Assembly (NCBI GenBank): GCA_000727475.1
Contig: KL647293.1
Location: forward strand, 3,980,437-4,044,436
DNA: 64,000 bases
DNA from: Sarcocystis neurona
Taxonomy: Eukaryota > Apicomplexa > Conoidasida > Eucoccidiorida > Sarcocystidae
Direction of reading: 5' to 3'
Shown here: positions 45,453 through 55,700 of the stretch, in pieces
How the letters are laid out: every line of letters begins with the position of its first letter
Numbering within the stretch: the stretch's first letter is position 1
Made by a program: the position numbers and the translations under genes
Notes under the pieces: generated by a model
The model's input: the letters and a program-made list of their open reading frames with translations, nothing else
Told to the model about the DNA's origin: nothing
The model's database searches: none

Positions 45453-45542
45453 CTGGAGACGCCTTTTCGAAGGCCTATCACGGCCGTAATTCTGTCGCAA
45501 GTCCTCACCAACATATTCTCGCCAGACGTGCGACACCCGCCT
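45453..45542 (-). CDS. Internal exon, 30 codons
   Basis: Acceptor CTGCACAG and donor CTCCAG|GTGCCG bound a phase-0 minus exon reading RRVSHVWREYVGEDLRQNYG and a basic end. The frame also stays open on both sides (45291-45704), so the exon could be longer. Family not recognised. Confidence 0.45.
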
Positions 45543-45846
45543 CTGTGCAGACCCACATGTTGTCGGTAGTTGTGTGCGTGTGTGTGTGAAGGGGAGAACG
45601 GGAGAAAAGTGCTGCTGAAGCAGAAAGCTGCTTCCGCGGCTACGCACAGAGTTGCGCGCAGAGAGAAAAATTGCTGCCGTGCGAGACATCCGTGAAGGCT
45701 GCACAGCTGCCCCGTTTTGAGCGAGGAAGCAAAGAACTTGCTGCTGGTGCTGCTGCTGCTGCAGGACGATGATTCAGCAGAGGCGCAGCAGGTCGACCTC
45801 CCCAGAGAAACAAAACACTACGGCAACTCGTGGGGTACAGAAACAC

Positions 45847-45949
45847 CTCGCTGATGCAGAGAGAAGATCTACAGCCCGCCACACCTGCTGCTGCAGTTTT
45901 CCTTCGTCCTCCCAGACAAAACCGACGGTGGCGAGACACCGGGCCGCTG
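45847..45949 (-). CDS. Probable exon
   Basis: Acceptor AGCTACAG, donor GCGAG|GTGTTT. The frame reads CLATVGFVWEDEGKLQQQVW and RAVDLLSASA. It enters with two bases and leaves in phase 2. It is probably part of the same gene as 45453-45542, with a missing small exon between them because the phases do not match directly. Confidence 0.38.
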
Positions 45950-46586
45950 CTGTAGCTTTTCACCCTCCCCCACGACAACACCTACCGCCACCCACACGCA
46001 CAGCTGCTGCTCTCATTTTCCTTCCTCCGCAGAGACAAGACTCTTCGTCTCATGGCTGCGTCTGCTGGGCCAACCTCGCCGCTTCTTCCCAGGGGCTTCA
46101 CACACCCTTCGCGTGCGCAGGAAGCTGCAGTATGCCCCACAAGAGCGCACTATCCCTTCTAGTAGTCATTTTCTGCGTGTACGAGTATAGTGTATTTGGT
46201 CCACTAAGATGATGAATCCCCAGCGTGTGCATGCGCTTCTCTCTACATATACACATACATACCACCTATGAATCACACAGTGTTGGATCTGTATAGATCT
46301 GTGTTACACATACATATATAAGTATGGGTAGGTCTGTATATGTGTGTGGACGTCTATGTATGTGTCGTGCACGCCGGCAACACGGGGCTCGAGAGGAAAC
46401 TGCGACAGCTCTTGCTGTTTGCATTTGTTGCTGCTGCTGCTGCTAGTGCTGCTGCGGGCGTATTGCGAACGGGTGCTGCTCCTGCGGGGCGCATGAGAGG
46501 AGGACAGACAGAGCCGGGATCGCGTGCATGCAAGTGAACCAACGGTCGAGAGAAGAAAAGTAAGAGGGCGGCGTGCCGGTATTATT

Positions 46587-46802
46587 ATGCAGAGCGAGAC
46601 AGCCAAGAAGAGACTGCGAGCGGCGTTGAGCGGAGCGGCAGCTGCTGCACCAGCAGCAAGCCCCCCTCCTGTGCGCTGCAGCAGCAGCGAGGGACCGCAG
46701 CAACAACGGCGGCAGGAACTCGAAAAAGGTGGAAAACCACACAGCTGCATTATACGGAGTGTACGTACACCGGAGAGCCAGGGACTTTTTACTGCTGTCC
46801 TG
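46587..46802 (+). CDS. Possible first exon, 72 codons
   Basis: An ATG starts MQSETAKKRLRAALSGAAAA, followed by a Pro/Ser patch and QQQRRQELEKGGKPHSC. The exon ends at a consensus donor, CTG|GTGAGT, in phase 0. It includes the palindrome copy at 46759-46770. The following plus exon could not be placed; sequence after TTTTCAG at 48830 (AAKIPPVPLDQALLSLLLL) is a candidate. Confidence 0.35.
46759..46770. promoter_or_regulatory. GTGTACGTACAC palindrome
   Basis: Exact copy, flanked by CGGA and CGGAG. Confidence 0.35.
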
Positions 46803-49059
46803 GTGAGTCAGCCGAGCGACTTTTTCTTCCCGAAGTCTCTACGACCCGTGCTGCTCGTGAAGCACTGTGTCGCAGCGGCTGCCTCGGCCACATGCTTCCT
46901 CTGCGTTTATCGCTGTTTTTCTTGCTGCACTGCGCAGCCCATGCTTTCCTTCGCGCTGTTGAAATTGTTGCCTCTGTTTTTCTCGTCGCCTGCTGATATT
47001 TCTTCTAGTGTTGCTGCTGCGGGCCCGATGTGTCGGGCTCGGCCCTGCTCCCGGTGCAGCTCCTCTTCCTCCCCGACTACCTGCTGTTGCTGCTATTGCA
47101 AGAAGCAGCTCCTTTCCCCTCTTCTGCGGCCGCAGGCGAGGCCCTGCTGCCTTGGTGCTGCGTCATGTTGGTGCTGCAACCGCTCGAAGCTGCTCCTGCA
47201 GCACCGTCTCATACCGCGTGTTGACATTTGCCGCTGCTGCTGCGACTGGGACCTGCCGCTGCAGTCGATGTCGTGACACCGTCGCTTCTGCTGCCGGTGG
47301 TGTGGCCAGCTGCCGCAGTTTTCGCTGCTGAAGAAGAAAAAGAAACAGCAGCAGGGTGCCTCACTCTAGCCCTGACGAACCCCTACTGCCCGCCTTGAGC
47401 CTGCTGCTGCTGCTGCTGCCTTCAGGATTCTCCTGCGTCACTGCTGCCGCTGCGCGGTTGCTGCTGCTGCTGCTGCGTGACTTTTCGTCCTGCTGCTGTT
47501 GCTTCCCAGACAGCTGCTCACGCGTTATGAGAGAGGGGTGCTGCTGCCGCGGCCGTGCTGGACAGCTGCTGGCTGTAGACACGTACACCGTTGCAGTCTA
47601 CGCTACCGGCGCTGCTTGAAACCTGTTACCGCCGCTCCTGCTGCGGCGCGTGGCAGTACGTTCTTTCTGGTGGTGCCGCTGCTGTTGACAGTGGGGTAGC
47701 GTATGTCCAAGCTGCTGCCGCTGCTGCGGCGTCGCCAGTGCTATTCCGCAGGGCGGGTGCCAGGTGGGACAGCAGCTTCTACCTTTGCCGTTGCGTTCCT
47801 CGCTGCTGCTGCTGGCGACGCTGCTATTGCTGAGGTGAGGCTGCTGTTGCTGCTGGTAAAGTTGCTGCTGCGACAGCCGTTCTCCTGCTTCACTCCTTTA
47901 TGCTGCGGCTGTGCTACCGGTGCTGGCGCGGCTCTACAGGGAGTCTGCTGCCGCTGTCGCTGTCCGTCTACTGCTGCTGCGCTCGTTGAGTCTTCCTCCT
48001 GGTGCTGCTGGTACGCAAGTTTGCTCCAGAATGCTGCAGCAGGAGACGCGGGGCGGCAGCTGCGTCGCGCTGCTGTAACTGTCGTGGGGTGCAGAAGCAG
48101 CAGCGGCTGCTCCTCTTCAGCACTCGCAGCAGCGGCAACAGCTCTCGCAGTGACAGCTGCAGTTCCCCCCTGCTGTTCAGTAGCGTCTAGCGGACGCAGT
48201 AGCCGGCTGCTGCAGAATGCAGCAGGATCAGCTGCGGCTACCGCAGCAGCGGCAACTGCAGTAGCATTAGGAGGACTGGAGCAGCGGCACCGGCATCCGA
48301 AGAGGTACACAGCAGCAGCAACCGCAATGCAGCAGCAGCTGCAACAGCAGCAGAGGCGCAGCGGCAGCAGCAAGTGAAATGGCGGCTGAGAAGCCAAGGA
48401 GTTCCGGATGCAACGCGAGTGAAGCACCAGCAGCCGACGGGCACAGCAGCAGCAGCCCCAGGGGACGGAGCTGCCGACGTGGCAGACGGGCGGCAGCCAC
48501 AGTCCCAACAGCAACGGAAGTAGTAGCAGGTGTGCTGCAGCCGTAGCTGCCTCAACACGAGCAGCAGCGGCAGCAGGAGCAGCAGCAGCAGCCACGGAAA
48601 GCAGTCGGAGCTGCGTCCGCAGCCGTAGTGTGTGTCACCGGCAGCAGTAGAAGCAGCAGGGGCAGAACAGCAGGTGGACGAGCGACGGGGAAGTTCAAGC
48701 GGCACCAATATCCTTAGGGCCAGCAGGGACAACAGAAGCAGCAGGTGAAGCAGCGCAGCAGCAACAGTGTTGCAGGTGCCTGTCCCAACAGTGCGACTTC
48801 TGTCTGCTGCGGCTGCTGCGTTTTCAGGCCCGGAGACACAGCAGCAAAGATTCCTCCCGTGCCGTTGGATCAGGCGCTGCTTTCCCTTCTCCTGCTGTTC
48901 CCATTCTTCCCAGACTCTCTCGTCCGCTCTTCTTTATTCTTTTTCTGTCTTTCTCTGTATCTGTCTCGATACTAATGCATACATATATATATATATCTGA
49001 CTGTGTATGCCTCTTTCTATATATATATATCTATATATCTATATATATATGTGTAGTTG

Positions 49060-49255
49060 CTGCTCTCTTGTTGACGCCGTGTGGTCCTGCTGCGATTGTT
49101 GTATGTGCTGCGGGGCGCCGTGTGCATCGCCTGGTGCTGCAGTCGTCGCAGCCGAGGAACCGTCCTGGTCGGCGGCTGGTGGAGCGTTTGTTCTGCTATT
49201 CGGTGCTGCCGTATCTCTGTGAAGTTTCCATTTACGTCTTTTCCCACGCGTTTTG
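49060..49255 (-). CDS. Probable exon, Ser/Thr/Gln/Ala-rich
   Basis: After acceptor AACTTCACAG the minus frame reads DTAAPNSRTNAPPAADQDGS, then QHIQQSQQDHTASTREQQLH. A second minus frame (KRVGKDVNGNFTEIRQHRIA) is also open. It lies about 500 bp from the CPSF30 start in divergent orientation, with only TA repeat between, so the two genes may share a promoter region. Confidence 0.35.
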
Positions 49256-49769
49256 GTGCTGCTTCGCATCTGCAGCAAACAACAGTCGCTCTTCTCTTCT
49301 GCGTGAGGCGGGGGGTATTTACGGGTCTCGTAGACGGATGATGATGTACCTGCCTACAAAATACACACACCCCTGTATATCTTCACCTCGCACATATCTC
49401 TCTATCTGTCTATATATATATATATATACATATACATGCGCTTGTACATGTTCTCCCGCATGTACATATATGTAATATAACGATATATGCGTGTGTGCTC
49501 TGTGTGTGTGTGTGTGTGTGTGCTTGTATATACATCCCTCTGCATACTTGTTATATATGTATCTATACATTCCCTGCATGTAAACCTACATATTTGTGTA
49601 CATATTTATGTATGTATGGATGTATACATTCATACGTGTTTTTCCTCATTCATGCATACATATATATATGTGTATGTCTTTGTTCTGGTGTATGGAAAAC
49701 GACTTGCTTGAGGCATGGTAGTATTGTCGGGTGTTGCTCGCGGTTTTATGGCATTTATACGCTGCGAAG
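49256..49769. other. Divergent intergenic region upstream of CPSF30
   Basis: (TA)n, (TG)n and TACA microsatellites at 49370-49680, then short unique sequence to the ATG. No defined promoter element is recognised. Confidence 0.4.
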
Positions 49770-52700
49770 ATGCAGCCGTATGAGGGGTCCGTACTTGCTG
49801 CGGCGGGTCCGGCAGCAGCAGCAGGTGCAGCAGCAGGCGGAGGAGCAGGGGTACCACCAGGAGGAGGAGGACGTGGTGGTGGTGGGCTGAGTGCCAGCGC
49901 GTTGTTTTCCGTTTTCTCTTCCGTGGGTGCTACGGGTCCGAGGGCCTTTTTTCCGTCTTCGTCTTTCTCAGCCACGTCGCCGCCGCTGGCGGCGGCACGG
50001 CGCCGACACCTGCGGCTGCGGGAGGCAGGGAGCAGCAGCAGGGGCCTGTGCGGCTTCGGAGCTGGGAGCAGCCGCAGCCGAAGCAGCAGCGAGCGCGGGG
50101 GGTGGCAGTCGCAGCCGCAGCAGCAGCAGCCGTTCGGGCTGCACGGGCCGCTGCAGCTGCAGGCGCGGAGTGGTGTGCAGCAGCAGGGAAGCGGAGAAGC
50201 GGACGACGGAGACGACGGCGTCGGCCCAGCCTTCGCCTTCGAGACGCTGCTGCAGCAGCAGCAGCAGGAGTACGGCCGCCTGCTCCGTCACTGCGGTGCT
50301 GCAGCGGCAGCAGCCGAAGAGGCGGGAGGTGGCGGCCCGGCGGGAGGGGGCGTCGCTGCAGCAGCGGCTGCTTTGCTGCTGAAGCAGCAGCTGAGCGCAG
50401 GTGCCGGCAGCGCAGGCTGCGGCGGTACTGCAGGACCTGCTGCCCAACCACCCCCGGCAACAGCAAGTAGACAACGAGGCAGACACACCATCGTCTGCAG
50501 ACATTGGCTCAAAGGGATGTGCATGAAAGGGGACTTCTGCGACTTTCTTCATCAGTTAATTTACCTGCGCATGCCTGCATGCAGAAATCAGCTCTGGTGT
50601 CCAGACATCCGACGGTACGTCTCTTCTGTTAGGCAGGCGCTTATGAGGGGAGTGTGCCGACCGCCTCTTCCTGCAAAAAGAGAGAAACAGCAGCAGCTAC
50701 GCCGCTCAGATATCTGCTGCCGCACAGGCGCTGCTGCTTCTGCCGCGTTCTGGCCCGTCCTTGCGCGTAGGATGAACAACTGCCGGTGCCGCGCGCGTCG
50801 GCCTCGTGCTCCTCCTGTTCGCGCAGCAGCTGTCGACGAGCTGCTGCTCGTCAGATAGCGGCCCAGCCAGAGGAACAGCTGCCCCGCTGAAGGGACGCCG
50901 AGCAGGAACGAAGCGGCAGCCAGAATCTGTAGAGTATGTCTATTCTCAGAAGGGGGTACCCCCACTATATATATGTATCAATATGGAGAGGAGGAAAACA
51001 GAAAGAAGCAAACCTATGTATACATAGAAACATACCGTATGCTGTACAGACAGATAGACCTAGAGACACACATGCACAGGTTGATACGTAAGACGATGGT
51101 AATAAGAGACCGAATATATATATATATACACGTGTATATGTATACGAACGCGTACTCATGGGGTGAGAAAAACTGAGGTGGACGTGTATATATGGTGATG
51201 GATAGATGTAGGGCAGACAGTAGGGAGACGGAAGCCTGCGGAGTCTGCTGCGGGAAGCAGAGTTGCAACAGGTACGAAAGCAGAACGAGCAGAACGTAAG
51301 AAGGTTGAAAAAATGGGCAGACAGAAATGGGGGGCAGTCGGTAGAAGAGGAGCAGCAGCTGCAGAAGCAGCAACAGCAGCTGCACAGGCAACAGTAGCAG
51401 AGGCGGCAGCAGCAGACAGCAGCAGCAGGTAGCAGCAGCAGGCAGTAACAGCAGGCAGCAGCAGCAGACAGCAACAGCAGGCAGCAGCAGCAGACAGCAA
51501 CAGCAGGCAGCACAGCAGCTGCAGAGCCAGCAACAGCAGGTGCAGGGCAGCAACAGCAGTTGCAGGGGCAGCAACAGCAGCTGGAGAGGCAGCAACAGCA
51601 GCTGGAGAGGCAGCAACAGCAGCTGGAGAGGCAGCAGCAGCTGCTGCAGAGGCAGCAACAGCAGCTGGAGAGGCAGCAGCAGCAGCTGCAGAGGCAGCAA
51701 CAGCAGCTGGAGAGGCAGCAGCAGCAGCTGCAGAGGCAGCAGCAGCAGCTGCAGAGGCAGCAGCAGCAGCTGCAGAGGCAGCAGCAGCAGCTACAGAGGC
51801 AGCAACAGCAGCAGCAACAGAGGTAGCCGTTGCTCAGTGAAGACTTGATCACGTGTCCACTGTGCCGTGCCGCCGGCGTGCTATCGCGGCTGTTCTACAT
51901 ACCACATCGCGCCGAAAAGCAGCCAATATTTGTCGAAGCCCACGGCGCGGCCTTCTCCACGGCATGCGATATTTCTTTTCTCCTAGTAGCTGTGACCGCT
52001 GCTAACACTTTGGCAGGTTGTCTTACGTATCTACACGTATGGACGCCGTGAATACCTGTGTCTTCCTCCATGTCAGTAGGTACATATAATTCTTCTTCTT
52101 CTCTATCTGCTGCTCCTTTTCTTTTTCTGTCTGTTCGTCTTTCGCTCTCTATTTTGATCTGTCCGCTTCTCTCTCACTCTTACCTTTTCTCTTTCTCACA
52201 ATATAAGTCTCCGTTGATGCATGCAAGCTAGTATATACGTGTGGGGTATCTCTGGGTGCCTCTGTGTAGATGCACGTGACAGCTGCTGCAGTAGCGGCAG
52301 TTTCTTCCGTTTGTCTGTTGCGTCGACGTGGGTAGCAGCAGCTGAGCCGCGCCGGAGGCTTCCTGCTTCTTGTAATTCTGTTGCAGTGGCGACGCAGCAG
52401 CAGGGGCAGCTGCAGCAGCTCCCCCTGGAGCCCGCGTGGCTTCTCCTGCTGCTGGTGCGGCTGCTGCTACTGCTGCCTTTGTGTTTGTCTCCTATTTTTG
52501 CTCGGGGTACTTCTTGACCTTTTTTCTTCGTCTCTCTCCTCCCCGCAGATACGCACTTTCCTCCTGCTGCTGGGCGGCCAGCCCTTGCTGCTGCGTCTCA
52601 CTCGTCTGTCGCCCCAACGTCGCTGCTGCTGCCGTGTCTCTGCTGGCGCTGCTGCAGTCTCGCTGCTGCTGCACACACATCTCAGGCGCTGCTGCTGCTG

Positions 52701-55700
52701 TTACCAGTCCACACGCGCTGCTGTCTTTGCTGCTCCATTTCCGCTCCTGCTGCGGGTGCGACGGCCTGTCAGCTGCTGTTGGCGTGATGGTCGTTCTCCG
52801 CTTCTTCCGCCTTGTCTGTGGGTGCTGCTGCTGCTGTTGCTGTCGGTGCTGCGTTGATGCTGCCCCGTGCTCCGCTGTATACCAGTGGCTGACGCCTGCT
52901 CCTGCTGCCGCGTCTTTCCTGTTGCCGCATGCTGTCGCTTCCCCGCTGCTGCTGCTGCTTCTTCTCAAGGACCTGTTGTGTTGTGCGGCTGCCGCTGCTC
53001 TGTTGCGCCGCGCTGGTGCAGAGGCTGCTGCCCCTTCAAACATGCCGAACTGGTGCAGCAGCAGCCTGTTCAAGGTGGTGCTGCAGAGGCGGCAGACTTA
53101 CGCGGGAGGTCGACCGGCAGAGGGAGCAGCAGCGCCGAGCAGCAGCTCCTCCTGCAGCAGCCTCAGCAGAAGGAGTGTCTTGCGTACTTCCTCGGCTTCT
53201 GCAAGCTCGGGCCCAAGTGCAGGAGGCGGCACACTCCCAGGCATCGCTCGGAACTTCCTGCTGCTCTCCCGGCATGGTATCTTTCTCTGGTCGTTGCCAA
53301 CGCGGTGAGTCGTCTGCGGCGTTTCTGTGCGCCCCTCCTTCTTGCGCTGCCGCTGCTCGTGCTGCAGCACTGCTACCTTTTTGCTGCTTCTGCTGCGGCT
53401 CCTGCTCCAGGTGGTGTGCAGCTTTGCTTCCCCTGTTGGTGCTACCGCTGCTGTTGCTCGTGTTGCCGCACTGTTTCTGCCCTTTTTGCTGCTTTTGCTG
53501 CGGCTCCTGGTGTGCAGCTCTGTTCCGTAATCTGCTGCTGTTGCTGCTCGTGTTGCAGCGCTGCGCCCCGCTCTCCTGCTGGGGTCGCTCCTGCTGCTTG
53601 TCGGTTTGGCTCTGCTCCTCCCATCCGGTTGCCCCTGCAGGCTGCTGCTGTTCTTGCTCGCATTCCTGCTGCGTCTGCTCCCCACATCTGCCGCGGGTGC
53701 TGCGGTGTGTGTGTACGTGCTGCTGCTGCTGCTAGTCCTGGTGATGCGCCCCTGCTGCTTCAGCCGACCACGCTGCAGAGGTCGCTGCTGCTGCTGCTCT
53801 ACTGCACGCTGAGGCGGGGCTCCGATGGTTGCTGTGACTGTTGCTGCTGCGGCTGCTGTGGCTGCGTTTGCTGCTGGTGTGGCTCCCGCTGGCGACTGCT
53901 GCTGCGGCTGCAAACTCTCCGCAGCTCTACGCGTGCCTCTTCGTCAATTTTGCGTCGCTTAGATTCTTCTATCCGCGTCAGATATCTTCGTCCCGTCACG
54001 TGCAGCTCTGTTTGAAAACGCGCACACACGTGTACACAGAAAGAGATCTGCATGTGTACCTCTCTATTGTCGTTCCATGCGCGTATATATGTACGTATGT
54101 CTGTAGGCACCTATTCCAATTTATATACATGTATACGTATTCATACGTGTACGTATATATGCGTGTATATACATATGTGTACATAGTTCCCTATGAGGTC
54201 TTTGTCCAGTTGTAGGGAACGGGGCCTCCAGAGCTGTCCCAGGAATATGCATGCGTGGACGTACATGAAGAGAGATATAATTGCGCATGCGGCGAGACAG
54301 GCGTTTCAATTCGAATTTTCTCTGCACACGTCAGTACGCAGCACAGCACACATATGTACGTACGAGTGTGTCTGGGGTTCTCATACACACACTTGCATAA
54401 ACGTATATACAAATACGTGCACATATGTATGTAAGGCTTCTCTATATACATGGATAGATATAAGCGTTTCCTATATATATATATTTATGTACGTCTATGT
54501 GTGTAAGAGTTCCCTATATACGTGCGTATGTGTACACGTCTATATGTGTATATGGGTGAGTGCGTATGTGTGTAAGCGTTTCCTATATATATATATATGT
54601 ATATATGTATATACGTATAGGTATGTAAAGGTATACATACATACAGAATCTCCCTCTGCGCTGTGATCCCGGTAGCACATCTGTCGACCTGCGGAAGGTT
54701 GCTGTCGTTGTGTCTGTGTCACGTTGTGTAAGTGAATTTTTCCCTGCATCTTCTCCCTGCTTACATGCATGCGCCCACGTGTGCCCGTAAAAAACTGCGA
54801 GTATCTCTCTTCGTCTTTTTCTGTTAATACATACCGCGTTCATATGAGGACGTGTATGCACGTATATATGGGCGTGTGCGACTGTGCGTACGTATTCTTC
54901 TGCGATCCCTTCCTGTGTGCGTGTGTGTGTCTCTCGATCTCTTGGCTGCGTCCCTCTTTCAGTACGCACACTTCCGTGACCATATACCTACACACGCACA
55001 TATATAGAGTGAGTTGCACCTGGGCGAGGTATGTACTTTTTCCCTGCGATGGTCTTTTCTAGAGAAAGTGCAATTTTTGATAGAGGTGTGAGGACCTGGT
55101 GGCCCCAGGTGTTGTTGCCTAGCGTGTCTGTGGACTCCTCGCACTTTGTAAGTATGTGGATATACGTGTGTCTGGGCTCCACGCGCTGCACGCGTATATG
55201 TGGGTGGACGTGTACATTTGTACATATATTGCATGTGTCGTGGAGACGTATTTTGTTGCTTGCAGAACCTAGTTTTCCCAAGTGAAATTGACCCGGAGAC
55301 AGAGGAGGAGCTGGCTGCAGTGTCGGCGCGTTGCCGACAGCTGTGCGAGACAGGGACTGCTGCTGCGGCGGGTCGTGGGGTCGGCGTTGGCGCAGCGGCT
55401 GCAGCAGGCATGAACCGCTCCGCGTTTTGCTCTTCACTTCCTCGCGCCGCAGCAGCAGAGAGAGGCGCGTCGTCCGAGCGACGGAGCGGCAGTCACCGCC
55501 GTGACGGCGGCGGGCGAGGTGGGACGCGGACCGCGACGTCGTGGAGCGGCAACGGCAGCAAGACGCAGGGGACTCTGCAGAGGCAGCAGCACTTGGCAGG
55601 CACCACCGCTGGGGAGGCGTGGGGTGCGGGAGACGAGACGGGGACAGGGGGACCGGAGACGGCGACTGCCTTCGAGCGGCTGGTGACGATGCACGCGACT

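Larger units (their letters stand above)
46420..48770 (+). repeat. CTG block switching to CAG near 48.1 kb
   Basis: CTG on plus to about 48100, then CAG to 48770. Minus frames at 47361-47588 (LITREQLSGKQQQQDEKSRS) and 47741-48200 (SPAAAFWSKLAYQQHQEEDS) look coding rather than mere repeat, suggesting a minus-strand repeat-rich gene with exons here. Confidence 0.5.

Noticed and set aside
51560..51826. Gln/Leu/Arg heptad ORF as an independent gene
   Set aside because: Perfect minisatellite inside a well-supported intron, with no ATG or upstream exon.
52436..54015. Overlapping Leu/Cys/Ala ORFs of 270-380 codons
   Set aside because: All frames stay open because of CTG triplets. Only the splice-bounded CPSF30 exon 53022-53304 has domain evidence.
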